Notes: generated from the letters alone by a model not told the origin. A stretch of 64,000 nucleotides of DNA from Methylocystis rosea (GCF_003855495.1 NZ_CP034086.1:1116001-1180000); one strand, 5' to 3'; shown: positions 1 to 9,532, counted from the first letter of the stretch. Numbers and translations: made by a program.

Positions 1-22
1 TCTGGTCAGACTAATTCTTGTC

Positions 23-53
23 AAACGCCTCCGGTTTCGCGCCGGAGGCGTTT
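23..53 (+). terminator. Rho-independent-like terminator of a gene left of the window
   Basis: A perfect inverted repeat with 12-bp arms (AAACGCCTCCGG at 23-34 and its complement at 42-53) encloses a 7-nt loop. It sits before the first gene and probably ends a transcript that enters from the left edge. The T-run after the stem is short, so termination is an inference. Confidence 0.6.
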
Positions 54-127
54 GCGATTTCGGGACTTTCGTTTGCTCGTCTGATAACGAAATGACCTTG
101 GTTGGGTTTGGTGCGAGGACTCGAAAG

Positions 128-838
128 ATGAAGCTGATCGCGACGGTTGCCTTGTCCTTTATGTTGGCGTTGGCAGGGTCAGCGCTTGCTGAAGACTATG
201 AGAACGCCGTCAGCGCAACGCGACGCGGCGACTTCGCTGGCGCGTTTAAATTGCTCAAGCCGCTGGCCGAGAAGGGCGACGCGCGCGCGCAAGGCGACCT
301 CGGCGCGATGTATCTCACAGGCAAGGGAGTCGCCGCCAATCCCAAGGAAGCGTTAAAATGGCTTCGCTTGGCCGCAGATCACGGGAATGCCTCCGCCCAA
401 TTCAATCTCGGCACCATGTATCTCGAAGGACAAGTGGTCATGAGAGATTACAAGGAGGCGATGAAGTGGAATTTGCTCGCCGCGGGCCAGGGATTGGCGG
501 CGGCGCAAGTGAACATCGCCTCGATGTATTATGACGGCGTCGGCGTCGCGCAGGATTACAAGGAAGCGGCCAAATGGCTGCGGCTCGCGGCGGAGCAGGG
601 CGACGCCGACGCGCAGTTGAATCTCGGCAACATGTATGTCGCCGGACAGGGCGTCGAGCGCGATCTGCTGCGCGGCTTCATGTGGACGCAGCTTGCGACG
701 GAGTCGCTGTCGATGGGCGAGACCGAAAAGAAGGCGGTGCGCGACATGTCGGCAAAGTCATTGTCGCCGGCAGACGCCGCCAAGGCTCAAGCCATGGTCG
801 CTCGCTGCAAGGAATCGAAGTTTAAAAATTGCGACTGA
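128..838 (+). CDS. Exported Sel1-repeat (TPR-like) protein
   Basis: A 236-aa protein with an N-terminal signal peptide of about 22 residues (hydrophobic core LIATVALSFMLALAGS, cleavage likely after ALA). About four Sel1-type repeats follow, with recurring A-Q-x-x-L-G-x-M-Y and E-A-x-K-W motifs between roughly residues 45 and 195. Sel1 repeats form alpha-solenoids that bind protein partners in the periplasm or envelope. The start at 128 is preferred over the in-frame ATG at 92 because GAGG lies 9 nt upstream and the signal peptide then begins at residue 1. The short C-terminal tail ends in a Lys/Cys-containing stretch. The partner is unknown. Confidence 0.85.
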   Translation: MKLIATVALSFMLALAGSALAEDYENAVSATRRGDFAGAFKLLKPLAEKGDARAQGDLGAMYLTGKGVAANPKEALKWLRLAADHGNASAQFNLGTMYLEGQVVMRDYKEAMKWNLLAAGQGLAAAQVNIASMYYDGVGVAQDYKEAAKWLRLAAEQGDADAQLNLGNMYVAGQGVERDLLRGFMWTQLATESLSMGETEKKAVRDMSAKSLSPADAAKAQAMVARCKESKFKNCD

Positions 839-1608
839 GCTGCAGGGGAACGCTCGGATCGAGCAGAGCGTTTCCGCCTTTGATTTCCGTCTATTCTCGC
901 TCGATTTGGATTTGGTCTTTCGCTGTCGGGCTCGCAGGCTTTAGTCCCACGAGCAGCTGATCGACGAGGGTTGTTTCAGCCCCGTTCAGCCAAGTCCGCC
1001 ACCACGCCCCTCCGGCGATAAGCCTTGCGCCCGTTTGATCAACCGTGGTCGGCGGGCTTTGCCCACGGCCGGCAGGTGAGAAGCCTGCTACTGTTCCGGA
1101 CCCTTCACAGCGCCTTTCGTCCCATCCACCCCGGCAGTTGGAACGGGGTCGGGAGTCGTGTGACCGTTGCTGGGCTGCGACGCGCGATGGCGTTTGCTTA
1201 ACCCGAGCAGACATTCGCAGTCGCATGTTGCTGCTGTATTTCTAAAACGAGAATCATATTTCTCGAATGTGTGTACATTGTATAAAATAGAAATAATATT
1301 GCTGGAAGTTTGCTAAAATAGTACATTATTGGGACTATGCGACTGTTGTCATAAAATGTATAAGGACGTACGCAAAATGCTATACTATGCATAAAGCTTA
1401 AAGTAAGTTAAAGCGGCTTTTAACTAGTACCTAGGTCAATAACGTACTGTATCTAAGGCGATTAAATGTGTGGTACTGCAGCAACACGTTGAATTATAGC
1501 GATTAGATGCTGCGACAATACATGTTAAGTCATGGATTTGTCATCCGACGTGGGCCATAAGTCGCGCGCTGTTTTTTTTAAACGCTCATGAAAGCGCGAG
1601 GCTGGGAC
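839..1608. other. Long gene-free region, second half AT-rich; upstream region of the porin
   Basis: No convincing gene is seen. The left half (to about 1215) has ordinary GC content and a possible 111-codon minus-strand frame without recognisable domains or ribosome site. From about 1220 to 1585 base composition turns clearly AT-rich compared with flanking genes, with many short A/T runs, ending in a run of eight T just before the porin start. It probably holds the porin promoter and regulatory sites. It could also be a remnant of foreign DNA. Confidence 0.5.
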
Positions 1609-3558
1609 ATGGCAATTACACGGTTCAATCAATCACTCGCTCTAGCGACGGTGGGAGCATTGCTCTCGACGACGGGGCAGGCGGCCGACAGCGCCACTGA
1701 GGCGCGACTGCGCATGCTGGAAGCGGAGATCGCGAGGCTTCGTCCGCTGGAAGCGGAGGTCGCCAAGCTTCGTCATGAGACGCGCGGAGCCAAAGCGCAG
1801 GCGAATATCGCGACCAACGTCGCCAACGCCGCAGTCGTGGCGAAGGGCCCGCCGGGTCCGCCCCCGCCGCCGCCGGTCTTCGTCAGCTTTAGGAACGGCC
1901 TTTTCGTGGAAACGGCGGATAAGCAATTTAGCTTCAAGATTGGCGGTCGCCTCTTTGTAGATGGAGGCGGGACCGTCGGCTCCCCGGGCAACGGCTGGCA
2001 GGGAAATGTTGGCTTTGGCCAGGCGCGACTCGAAGTCGAGGGTACCTTCAGGCCCTGGTTTTATAAGATCCAGTACGACTTCGCGAATTCTACAACGCAG
2101 CTTTGGAATACAAATCTGCCGAATGCGAACGGGGGCACGGGTCTCCAGTTCTGGTCAAGAAACTACGTAACCGACCGCAATTTCCTTTGGGGCGGATTCC
2201 GCGACGCATACCTCGGTCTGCAAGATCCGCGCTTGTCGCATCCGTTGCTCGCTGAGCCGGTCTATTTCAAGATCGGCAGCCAGTACGAGTCTTTCAGCTT
2301 AGAGGCGTTGGCTTCTTCGAAATATCGCGACACGATCGAACGGCCGCTTGCGGTCGATGCGATCGCGCCCTTCCGCCATATCGGCGTGGCGGCTGGCATG
2401 ATCGGCAAAGACAATTGGACGGCTCACTTCGGTCTTTACTCGCTGAGCTTCCAGGATCTCAACGCTCGTCCGGTTAACACCTCGTCAGGAAATGCGGGCG
2501 TTTTAGCGCCGGCCTATAGCGGCTACGGCGTGAAAAACGCTAATTGGTACCAACCCTGGGGAGGCGGCGCCTACTGGGAAACCACCGGCCGCGTAACCTG
2601 GGCGCCCATCTTGGATGAGCATCGACTTGTGCATTTAGGCGTCGCAGGAAGCTACCATCAGCCAAATAATGCGACAGCCTACAGCGACGACCGTAACTCG
2701 GCGCCAGGCAATCGCCTCGGGTCGGAAGCCAATGTCCTGGGCACGAACTTCCTCGGAACGACGGATCTTTCGTGTGGCCGTTTCGCTCAGTCTGCCCCCT
2801 TGGTGGCGGGCGCGGTGAACTTTAACCAGTATAGCGCCGCAGGCAACTGTATAAAGGATATCGAAAAAGTCGACCTTGAGGCGGCATTTTCATACGAAAA
2901 CTTCTTCGTCCAGGGCGAGTGGCTCATGGCGAACTATAACCGTAACACGTCCGCAGCTCAGCAGTTTGCGTTGACCCAACTGGCTCAGTTGGGCGCCGCT
3001 TCGCCCGCTCAGGGACTGTTTATCTCCCCCGGTAATTCCAATTACGTGACCACCGGAGGATATGTGCAGGGCGAGTGGTGGATTACAGGAGAAGAGAAAG
3101 CTCAGTCCTACGACATGAAAGACAAGAACGGCGTCACGTTTGGTCAGCTGAAGATCAAGGATCCGTTCATGAGGGGCGGATGGGGCGCATGGGGTCTGGT
3201 CGGCCGCTGGAGCGTTCTCAACCTGAACAATGGGCCATACCAGGGCGCGTCTCTCTATAACAACCTGGCGGTCGCCAATAACGCGTTCGGATTATTCGGG
3301 GGCCTCCCGGGAACTCCTGCACAGATCGCCAATGCAACTCTCTTGCAGAACGTTATCGCAAACTCCGGCGTCTATGGCGGCTATCAACAAAACGTGACGG
3401 CAGGCGTCAACTGGTATCCGGATAACGGCATCGCCTTCCAGTTCAACGCGACCCATGTGATGTCTCTGAAATCGCCGTTGAACTGGAACAATCAGTCTTC
3501 CTACGAGAGTGGCTCGCACCCGACGTTCCTCGAAATGCGGGCGAAGGTCTACTTCTAG
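1609..3558 (+). CDS. Outer-membrane porin, OprO/OprP (phosphate-selective) type
   Basis: A 649-aa outer-membrane protein. A signal peptide (about 25 residues, ending TGQA) is followed by a heptad-like coiled-coil segment with repeated LEAE and LR units, then a Gly/Pro-rich linker, then a long beta-rich region with motifs seen in the OprO/OprP family (IGGRLFVDGGG, FRPWFYKIQYDFAN, a strand pattern ending in Phe as the last residue). The N-terminal coiled coil and linker resemble porins that reach the peptidoglycan or form trimers. The start at 1609 has GAGG 7 nt upstream; an ATG at 1588 is in frame but lacks a ribosome site. Substrate specificity (phosphate, other anions or metal complexes) cannot be read from the sequence. 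Confidence 0.85.
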   Translation: MAITRFNQSLALATVGALLSTTGQAADSATEARLRMLEAEIARLRPLEAEVAKLRHETRGAKAQANIATNVANAAVVAKGPPGPPPPPPVFVSFRNGLFVETADKQFSFKIGGRLFVDGGGTVGSPGNGWQGNVGFGQARLEVEGTFRPWFYKIQYDFANSTTQLWNTNLPNANGGTGLQFWSRNYVTDRNFLWGGFRDAYLGLQDPRLSHPLLAEPVYFKIGSQYESFSLEALASSKYRDTIERPLAVDAIAPFRHIGVAAGMIGKDNWTAHFGLYSLSFQDLNARPVNTSSGNAGVLAPAYSGYGVKNANWYQPWGGGAYWETTGRVTWAPILDEHRLVHLGVAGSYHQPNNATAYSDDRNSAPGNRLGSEANVLGTNFLGTTDLSCGRFAQSAPLVAGAVNFNQYSAAGNCIKDIEKVDLEAAFSYENFFVQGEWLMANYNRNTSAAQQFALTQLAQLGAASPAQGLFISPGNSNYVTTGGYVQGEWWITGEEKAQSYDMKDKNGVTFGQLKIKDPFMRGGWGAWGLVGRWSVLNLNNGPYQGASLYNNLAVANNAFGLFGGLPGTPAQIANATLLQNVIANSGVYGGYQQNVTAGVNWYPDNGIAFQFNATHVMSLKSPLNWNNQSSYESGSHPTFLEMRAKVYF

Positions 3559-3575
3559 CTCTTGCAACTCGAAAA

Positions 3576-3602
3576 TTCCGCGCCCCTTCTCGGGGCGCGG
3601 AA
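3576..3602 (+). terminator. Hairpin after the porin gene
   Basis: An 11-bp perfect stem (TTCCGCGCCCC / complement) with a 5-nt loop begins 17 nt after the porin stop. No T-run follows, so it may act as an mRNA 3' stabiliser as much as a terminator. Confidence 0.55.
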
Positions 3603-3705
3603 GCGACAGGGCCCCCTTCATCATGGCAGGCGGAGGTTCGCGGCAAGGTCCATTAAGGTCTAATGGCAAGGTCTATTGGTAAGCATAGACGGTCAGACCG
3701 CACGA

Positions 3706-3738
3706 AACCCGCCGAGCCCAAGGTCCGGCGGGCTTTTC
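3706..3738 (+). terminator. Rho-independent terminator
   Basis: The stem CCCGCCG / CGGCGGG (3708-3714 with 3726-3732) is followed directly by CTTTTCTTT. It is the better terminator of the two hairpins between the porin and the DUF2093 gene. Confidence 0.65.
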
Positions 3739-3883
3739 TTTGCGTCTATGCGGATGATATGGTTTTTGACGATTGAAATTCGCCCAAAGGGAGCGCTCGA
3801 GTTCGCCGATGAGGTCGCTCGTGACGACGCTGAGGCGCCTGGTCGGGCGTCCGTTCCCCCGGCGCTACGGGTTGAGAACGCGC

Positions 3884-4105
3884 ATGAACCGCTATGACCG
3901 CCAGCCTCAGCCTGCTGACGAGGCCGTCGTCGAATATCTCGACGGCGAATATCGCGTGCGCAAGCCCGGCGCCTATGTGCGCTGCGCGGTGACGGGCGAG
4001 CCGATCCCGCTCGAGGATCTGCGCTATTGGAATGTCGATCTGCAGGAGCCTTACAGCGGGCCACACGCCAAGCTGATGCGTCTTGGCGTCAAGAAGCCCG
4101 ACTAA
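3884..4105 (+). CDS. DUF2093 family protein
   Basis: A 73-aa protein with the hallmark stretch YLDGEYRV..PGAYVRCAVTGEPIPL..LRYWNVDLQEPY of the DUF2093 family, common in Hyphomicrobiales. The conserved Cys in YVRCAVTG and the compact beta-rich pattern suggest a small metal-binding or structural fold, but no function is established. The start at 3884 is chosen because family members begin just before the acidic-Tyr core; an ATG at 3773 would add a low-complexity Arg-rich extension. It converges on lpxK with overlapping stop codons (4102-4105). Confidence 0.8.
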   Translation: MNRYDRQPQPADEAVVEYLDGEYRVRKPGAYVRCAVTGEPIPLEDLRYWNVDLQEPYSGPHAKLMRLGVKKPD

Positions 4106-5106
4106 GGATCGGAAAGACGCGCTTCGTCCGCCTTGCACAGCCCGCGAAGCGCTTCGTCCAGAATGACCGCGTCATCGAAAACCAAGGCGACGGGTAGCGT
4201 ATCGACGCCCAGCGTCGCAAGCTGGCCGCCCATTCGCGCCGCATCCTTTTCCGTCGTGACGAGCCGCGCGCCCTGTTCCTGTCGTAACTTCGATAGCGTC
4301 GCGCAATCTCTTTGCGTGAAGCGGCGATGATCGCCGAAGGAGACCCGCGCCGCGACATCGGCGCCGCATCCTTCCAACAAGCGGAAGAATTTCTCCGGCC
4401 TTGCGATGCCGGCGAAGGCGACGAGGCGCGCGCCGTTCATCGCCTCCGCGGCTCCGCTGTCGGGCGCCAAATGGGCGGCGATGACGGGTTTATTCGCGCG
4501 CGCGGCGATGTCGCGCCCGCGTTCGCCGTCGCCGATGACGACGAGCATATCCGCCGCCGCGAGCTGCGCGTCGAGCGGCGCGCGCAAAGGACCGGCCGGC
4601 ATGCAGCGACCATTGCCCGCGCCATAGTCCGAGTCGACGACGATGAGCGTCAGGTCGGGCGTCATGCGGCGACTGTGGAATCCGTCGTCGAGAATGACGA
4701 CGGTGGCGCCTTGGCGCTGCGCCAGGTCTGCGCTCGCAATTCGGTCCGAGCCGACGATCGTCGGCGCGACGCGCGCAAGCAGCAGCGCTTCATCGCCAAT
4801 CTCGTCCGCGCCGTGACGCGTCAAGTCCACGACGAAGGAGGACGTTCCGCCGCGTCTGCGGCGATAACCCCGCGTGAGAAGGGCAGGACGCTCTCCCGCC
4901 GCCTTGAGACGCTGCGCGATGGCGATGGCGAGCGGCGTCTTGCCGTCGCCGCCCGCAGTCAGTCCCCCGACGACGATGGTCGGCAAATTGGCGCGCGGCG
5001 CGTCGCACGCCAATCGCTTGCGCGCGATGGCGCCGTAGAGCGCGCCGAGCGGAGACAGGAGCCGCGCCGTCGCGCCGTCTTCACGCCAGAAGGCGGGCGC
5101 GCGCAT
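4102..5106 (-). CDS. lpxK: Tetraacyldisaccharide 4'-kinase LpxK
   Basis: A 334-aa inner-membrane kinase that phosphorylates the 4' position of the lipid A disaccharide, the sixth step of the Raetz pathway. The Walker A-like motif VGGLTAGGDGKTP lies at about residues 46-58, the N-terminal hydrophobic stretch (LLSPLGALYGAIA) serves as membrane anchor, and DDGFHSRRM and the family motifs ALLTRGY and GDEALLLA are present. Length is normal for the family. It follows waaA by 27 nt on the same strand, so the two genes of the Kdo-lipid A core are probably co-transcribed. Confidence 0.95.
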   Translation of the reverse strand: MRAPAFWREDGATARLLSPLGALYGAIARKRLACDAPRANLPTIVVGGLTAGGDGKTPLAIAIAQRLKAAGERPALLTRGYRRRRGGTSSFVVDLTRHGADEIGDEALLLARVAPTIVGSDRIASADLAQRQGATVVILDDGFHSRRMTPDLTLIVVDSDYGAGNGRCMPAGPLRAPLDAQLAAADMLVVIGDGERGRDIAARANKPVIAAHLAPDSGAAEAMNGARLVAFAGIARPEKFFRLLEGCGADVAARVSFGDHRRFTQRDCATLSKLRQEQGARLVTTEKDAARMGGQLATLGVDTLPVALVFDDAVILDEALRGLCKADEARLSDP

Positions 5107-5133
5107 CTCAAACAGCGGCGCCGCGCGCGCCGC

Positions 5134-6411
5134 TCATTGCTGGGCCACCGCCATCTGCGCGAGATAGGGTTCGACGGCGGTCATGATGCCGCGCGAAGCG
5201 CCGCCCAATCTCTCGACAGTTTCGCCGGCGGCGCGCCCCATTTTGCGCATGCGCGATGGTTCGGAGAGGAGATAATGCGCGGCCCGCGCCAGCGATGCGG
5301 CGTCTGTAACGCGCGCGGCGGCTTTTGCGGCTGCGAGTTCGCCGTAAACTTCCGTGAAGTTTTCGACATAGGGGCCATGCAGGATGGCGCAGCCGAGCTT
5401 CGCCGGCTCGATTGGATTTTGTCCGCCGCCGGGCAGCAGCGACTTGCCCATCAGGACGACCCCGACGCTTCGGAAAACGAGGCCAAGCTCGCCGACGCTG
5501 TCGACGACGTAGACGTCGACGTCGCGCCGCGGCTCGCCTTCCTGCGAACGTAAGGCCGCAGTCAATCCTCTGGCGCGCGCGGCTTCAACGATCTCGGCGC
5601 CCCGCTCCCGATGACGCGGCGCGATGATCGTCAGCAGCGACGGGGTTTGCGCGGCCATGTCGACATGCGCGTCGAGCACGAGGTCCTCTTCGCCGGGATG
5701 GGTGGAGACCGCCGCCCAAGCTGGTCGCGCGCCGATCGCGCCATTGAACTCGGCAAGCTTTGAAGAGTCGGCCGGCGGCGGCGGCACGTCGAATTTGAGA
5801 TTGCCGGCGATGCGCACGCAGCGCGCGCCGAGCGCCAGAAAGCGGGCCGCATTATCCGAATCCTGCGCGAGGCAAAGATCGACGGCGCCGAAGACGGATT
5901 TCGCCGCGCCGGGAACGGCGCGCCAGCGCTCGGCCGATTTGCGGGAGATGCGGGCGTTGGCGAGTACCAGCGGCGCGCCGCGCGCGCGCACGGCCGCGAC
6001 GATATTGGGCCAAAGCTCCGACTCGGCGAAGACCGCGATGTCGGGACGCCAATGATCAAGGAAGCGTTCGACGAATTTCGGGGCGTCGATGGGCGCATAT
6101 TGATGAAAGGCGCCCGCCGGCAAGCGCGCGCTGAGAACGCGCGCAGACGAGACGGTGCCGCTTGTCACGAGCACGTCGAGTCCGCGCTGAATGAATCGGT
6201 CGATGAGCGGCAGCAGCGACAGGCTTTCGCCCACGCTCGCACCGTGCAGCCAGACGAGTCGTCCGCGCGGCCGGGGGCGGTTCGACTCGCCCATGCGTTC
6301 GGCCAATCGCGCGGGATCTTCCTTGCCGTGATTCGCACGCCAATTGAGCGCGGCGCTGGCGAAGGGCGTCGCCGCGATCGTCGCCAGCCGGTACACTGTC
6401 AGAAGCGACAT
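5134..6411 (-). CDS. waaA: 3-deoxy-D-manno-octulosonic acid transferase (Kdo transferase)
   Basis: A 425-aa GT30 glycosyltransferase that adds Kdo to lipid IVA at the cytoplasmic face of the inner membrane. The N-terminal membrane segment (LLTVYRLATIAATPFASAAL) is followed by WLHGASVGES, which contains the catalytic Glu region of WaaA. ESELWPN, LANARIS and the C-terminal nucleotide-sugar site with GGQNPIEPA are all present. It lies 119 nt downstream of the DUF4170 gene and directly upstream of lpxK. Whether it adds one or two Kdo residues cannot be told. Confidence 0.95.
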   Translation of the reverse strand: MSLLTVYRLATIAATPFASAALNWRANHGKEDPARLAERMGESNRPRPRGRLVWLHGASVGESLSLLPLIDRFIQRGLDVLVTSGTVSSARVLSARLPAGAFHQYAPIDAPKFVERFLDHWRPDIAVFAESELWPNIVAAVRARGAPLVLANARISRKSAERWRAVPGAAKSVFGAVDLCLAQDSDNAARFLALGARCVRIAGNLKFDVPPPPADSSKLAEFNGAIGARPAWAAVSTHPGEEDLVLDAHVDMAAQTPSLLTIIAPRHRERGAEIVEAARARGLTAALRSQEGEPRRDVDVYVVDSVGELGLVFRSVGVVLMGKSLLPGGGQNPIEPAKLGCAILHGPYVENFTEVYGELAAAKAAARVTDAASLARAAHYLLSEPSRMRKMGRAAGETVERLGGASRGIMTAVEPYLAQMAVAQQ

Positions 6412-6530
6412 GTTTCCAATCTATTAAGAATCCGGTCCACATTCCCATCTGACGGCGTCTTCTCCGCGCGTCGGGCCAACCGGGATGGCGCCTTTATGCC
6501 TGGCAATACCGGCGAATTTTGGAAGGCCGC

Positions 6531-6791
6531 CTATAGCTCCTCCACATCGGGATCGAGCAGCCGATAAAGATGCACCACGAAATAGCGCATATGCGCATTG
6601 TCCACCGTGGATTGCGCTTTGGCTTTCCATGCGGCGAGCGCGCTATCGTTGTCCGGATAGATGCCGACGATGTCGAGCTTGCCCGGATCGCGGAACGCGA
6701 CGCCGTCGAGCGTCTCCAGCTCGCCGCCAAATACAAGATGCAGCAGCTGTTTTTCTTTCTTCGCCGAGATTGCTTGCGTCGTCTTGTTCAT
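6531..6791 (-). CDS. DUF4170 family protein
   Basis: An 86-aa protein with the family pattern LLHLVFGGEL, DIVGIYPD, AWKAKAQ.TVDNAHMRYF, HLYRLLDP. The gene overlaps the start of its own operon neighbour: its ATG at 6791 lies inside the stop of the upstream phosphatase gene (4-nt overlap, ATGA), which indicates translational coupling. The same neighbours (IMPase-like, DUF4170, waaA, lpxK) occur together in many Hyphomicrobiales, so a role in lipopolysaccharide assembly is likely by association. No biochemical function is known to me. Confidence 0.85.
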   Translation of the reverse strand: MNKTTQAISAKKEKQLLHLVFGGELETLDGVAFRDPGKLDIVGIYPDNDSALAAWKAKAQSTVDNAHMRYFVVHLYRLLDPDVEEL

Positions 6792-7609
6792 AATTTTCCT
6801 TCCAAGACCTCCCGCGCCAGCGCGAGGCTATCGTCGAACAGCGATTTCGGAGCCGCGATCAGCATGTCGCGGGCGAGCGACGCGCGATTATAGGTGAGCG
6901 CCACGCCCTCCGGCTCGCTCAACATGGCGCCCGCTTCTGCGAGGAGAATATCCGCGGCGGCGATGTCCCAGTCGCGCGCATTGGGCGCGGCGACGACGAT
7001 ATCATGCCGGCCGGAGGCGATATCGGCAAGCCGCAGCGCGAGCGAGGGCGTTCGCGGCGCCATCACGAATCCCCGTGGCGACGCGGCCAGCCGATCCTGC
7101 ATCGTACGAGGCGCGACGAGCGCCGCGCCGGCGATTTCGGCGCGCTGCGGCGCGATGAGGGGGGAGCCGTTGAGGAAGGCGCCGAGTCCGAGCGCGCCAA
7201 CATAAGTCTCGCCGAGCGCCGGCGCGTGGATGATCCCGGCGACCGGCCGGCCGCCAACCACCAGAGCGATGGAAACCGACCAGCGCGCGTCGCCGCGCGA
7301 GAACGCCAGCGTTCCATCGATCGGATCGACCACCATCAAGACGTCCCGCGTCAGCCGCTCGGCCGTGTCGACGCTCTCTTCAGAAAGCCATGCCGCGTCG
7401 GGAGCGATCCGCGCCATCTCATGGAACAGGAACCGATCGACGGCGAAATCGGCCTCCGTGACCGGCGAGCCGCCGCCCTTGTAGGACACCGCGGCGGTCG
7501 TGGTTTCGCCCAGGCGGAAATAAGCCATGGCGATGTCGCCGGCCCTGCGCGTGACGCTCTCGAGTTCTGGAAGAAAAGCGGCGAGTTCTGCTTGGCTGGA
7601 GCCCATCAT
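6788..7609 (-). CDS. cysQ: Inositol monophosphatase / CysQ-like 3'(2'),5'-bisphosphate nucleotidase
   Basis: A 273-aa Mg-dependent, Li-sensitive phosphatase-family protein. The metal-site motifs WLSEES (about residue 94), DPIDGT (about 116-121) and WDIAAADILL (near the C-terminal third) are intact. Proteins of this family hydrolyse 3'-phosphoadenosine 5'-phosphate or inositol phosphates; which one is not clear here, and the symbol is tentative. Its place at the head of the DUF4170-waaA-lpxK group recurs across Hyphomicrobiales. There are two adjacent ATG codons (7609, 7606) and no good Shine-Dalgarno, so the exact start is uncertain. Confidence 0.8.
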   Translation of the reverse strand: MMGSSQAELAAFLPELESVTRRAGDIAMAYFRLGETTTAAVSYKGGGSPVTEADFAVDRFLFHEMARIAPDAAWLSEESVDTAERLTRDVLMVVDPIDGTLAFSRGDARWSVSIALVVGGRPVAGIIHAPALGETYVGALGLGAFLNGSPLIAPQRAEIAGAALVAPRTMQDRLAASPRGFVMAPRTPSLALRLADIASGRHDIVVAAPNARDWDIAAADILLAEAGAMLSEPEGVALTYNRASLARDMLIAAPKSLFDDSLALAREVLEGKL

Positions 7610-7828
7610 GAGGAGGAGTAGGTGAGGCGCCGGCGGGCCGCAAGCGGGCGCGTTGCGCAGAATAGGAGCAATTTGAACGAATTCGTTTTCATGGACTTCA
7701 CTCTCATCGCCTAAACCATGCGTATAACCAATGATTTACGTGCTGTTCACCAGGCTTTTTAGGGCCTTCGCCGGCAGGCTGCGGCAATATCAGCGCCGAG
7801 ACGGAATTCAAGCCGCAAGGAGCGATCG

Positions 7829-8359
7829 ATGGTTGAGGCCAATACTGCGCGCAGGATCGACGAAAGAGTCTTCGTTCAGCGTGATCGCCGCGCCGACGGC
7901 GGGGCGCGACGCATCCGCGTGACCCGGGACGACGTCTTGATCTCCCGCCGATTCAGCGGCGTCTCCATGGTCATCTCGGTGCCCGTCACCGCCTATTGCG
8001 GCGTCGCCCTCGAGGTGCAGCCCGCGGACGACGGATCGCCGCGCTACGTTCTTTCGCTGGCGCACCGCGACCCGGATCTCGACATTCTCCTCGGCGATAC
8101 TCAAGACTGCGGCGCCGCTGCGTCCGACTGGCGTCACTGGGCGGCCTGGCTTGGGCTGCCGCGCGTCACCGAGGAGGATGGCGCATTGCGTTCGCTCGAG
8201 GCTGTCGCCGAAGAGAGCGCCGCCGCCTCCGCGCGCCGGCGCTGCGAGACCAGTCTGGGCAAGCGTCGTCCGCGATTTCTCATTCGCCGCAAGGCCGGCG
8301 ACTCGCGTCGCGCCAAGGTCGTGTATGGCGACGAGCGCGAGATCATTTCTTATGAATGA
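7829..8359 (+). CDS. DUF6101-like protein
   Basis: A 176-aa soluble protein, rich in Arg and acidic residues, with no signal peptide. The N-terminal half is predicted beta-rich ([24 protein letters not shown]). The C-terminal end has a basic [12 protein letters not shown] motif typical of a conserved Hyphomicrobiales family I recall as DUF6101. The start is supported by AAGGAG 6 nt upstream. Function is unknown. It converges on the COG0523 GTPase gene with a 10-nt overlap and is divergent from the cysQ-like gene. Confidence 0.7.
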   Translation: MVEANTARRIDERVFVQRDRRADGGARRIRVTRDDVLISRRFSGVSMVISVPVTAYCGVALEVQPADDGSPRYVLSLAHRDPDLDILLGDTQDCGAAASDWRHWAAWLGLPRVTEEDGALRSLEAVAEESAAASARRRCETSLGKRRPRFLIRRKAGDSRRAKVVYGDEREIISYE

Positions 8360-9498
8360 AGCGTTTCCTGCGCGGCCGACGCGCCAAGGACGATCTGCTC
8401 GAAGCCTTCGCGGATTTCCTGCTCCTTCAGCTTCCTGCCGATGAAGACGAGGCGCGATTCGCGCTTCTCGCCTTCTTTCCATTCTCGCTGCAAATCGCCA
8501 TCGAGGATCTGATGGACGCCTTGGAACACGAACCGCCGCGGCTCGTCCTTGAAGGCGATGATTCCCTTGCTGCGCAGGATGTCCGGTCCGTCGCGCTGAA
8601 TGAGGTCGTTCAGCCAGGGAACGAATCGTTCAGGATCGACCGGGCCGTCGTGGCGGATCGAGACGGAATGCATCTCGTCGTCATGGAAATGCTTCAACCC
8701 GGCGTGAGGCGCGTGATGATTTTCATGCGCGTGTTCATGCTCATGGCCATGGCCGTGCTGATGCTCATGGTCGTGATGATCATGGCCGCAATCTGGACTG
8801 CACTCATGATCATGGTCGTGATGCGCATCGTCATGATCGTGGCTCGACTCCTCGGCTTCGAGGAACGCCGGCTCGATCTCCAGAATCCGGTCGAGGTCAA
8901 AGGCGTTGCGCTCCAAAACCGCCTGCAAGGGAACGTCCGACCGCACCGCTCGATGCAAAGCGGCGTAGGGATTGATCGCACGGATGCGGCCTTCGACTTC
9001 CGCGAGCTCATCGGCTGAAACGAGATCGGTTTTGTTCAGGACGATCACATCAGCGAAGGCGATCTGACTCTTCGCTTCCGGCGCGTCCTTCAGCCGCTCG
9101 CCAAGCCATTTGGCGTCGGCGACCGTCACCACGGCGTCGAGCCGCGCCGACTCCTTGACGTCAGCGTCCATGAAGAAAGTCTGCGCGACGGGCGCCGGAT
9201 TGGCGAGCCCCGTCGTCTCGACGATGATCGCGTCGAACTTGCCGCGTCGGCGCATCAGGCCCTCGATGATGCGAATGAGATCGCCGCGCACGGTGCAGCA
9301 GATGCAGCCGTTGTTCATCTCGAAGACTTCTTCGTCGGCGCCGACGACAAGGTCATTGTCGATGCCGATCTCGCCGAATTCATTGACGATGACGGCGTAG
9401 CGCCGGCCATGCTGCTCGGTGAGAATGCGGTTGAGAAGCGTCGTCTTGCCGGCGCCGAGATAGCCGGTGATGACGGTAACGGGGATTTTCTCGCTCAA
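8350..9498 (-). CDS. COG0523 (CobW/ZigA-type) GTPase, probable zinc metallochaperone
   Basis: A 382-aa G3E-family GTPase. Walker [10 protein letters not shown] is at about residues 12-20, the metal-binding CxCC motif (CICC) at about 66, followed by [10 protein letters not shown] and the guanine motif NKTD. A very His/Asp-rich loop occupies roughly residues 218-265, encoded by 8690-8880, and the CobW C-terminal domain follows. Family members load zinc or other metals into client proteins, often under zinc starvation. The position just downstream of znuA supports zinc, though cobalamin or nitrile hydratase roles occur in other subfamilies. A 148-nt gap with palindromic repeats separates it from znuA, so it may have its own promoter. 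Confidence 0.9.
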   Translation of the reverse strand: MSEKIPVTVITGYLGAGKTTLLNRILTEQHGRRYAVIVNEFGEIGIDNDLVVGADEEVFEMNNGCICCTVRGDLIRIIEGLMRRRGKFDAIIVETTGLANPAPVAQTFFMDADVKESARLDAVVTVADAKWLGERLKDAPEAKSQIAFADVIVLNKTDLVSADELAEVEGRIRAINPYAALHRAVRSDVPLQAVLERNAFDLDRILEIEPAFLEAEESSHDHDDAHHDHDHECSPDCGHDHHDHEHQHGHGHEHEHAHENHHAPHAGLKHFHDDEMHSVSIRHDGPVDPERFVPWLNDLIQRDGPDILRSKGIIAFKDEPRRFVFQGVHQILDGDLQREWKEGEKRESRLVFIGRKLKEQEIREGFEQIVLGASAAQETLHS

Positions 9499-9532
9499 TG
9501 CCGCTTACTCCAGTTTCGTTCGCCCCCACCCT

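Noticed and set aside
891..1226. 111-codon minus-strand frame after the Sel1 gene
   Set aside because: No recognisable domain, no ribosome site and odd composition; it could be part of a decayed gene but nothing shows it.
4312..5553. Long plus-strand frame (413 codons) opposite lpxK and waaA
   Set aside because: Arg/Asp-rich shadow of two well-supported genes on the other strand.
8690..8880. Short repeats (catgatcatggtcgtgat-like) that look like a tandem array
   Set aside because: They are the coding sequence of the His/Asp-rich loop in the GTPase, not a separate repeat or CRISPR.
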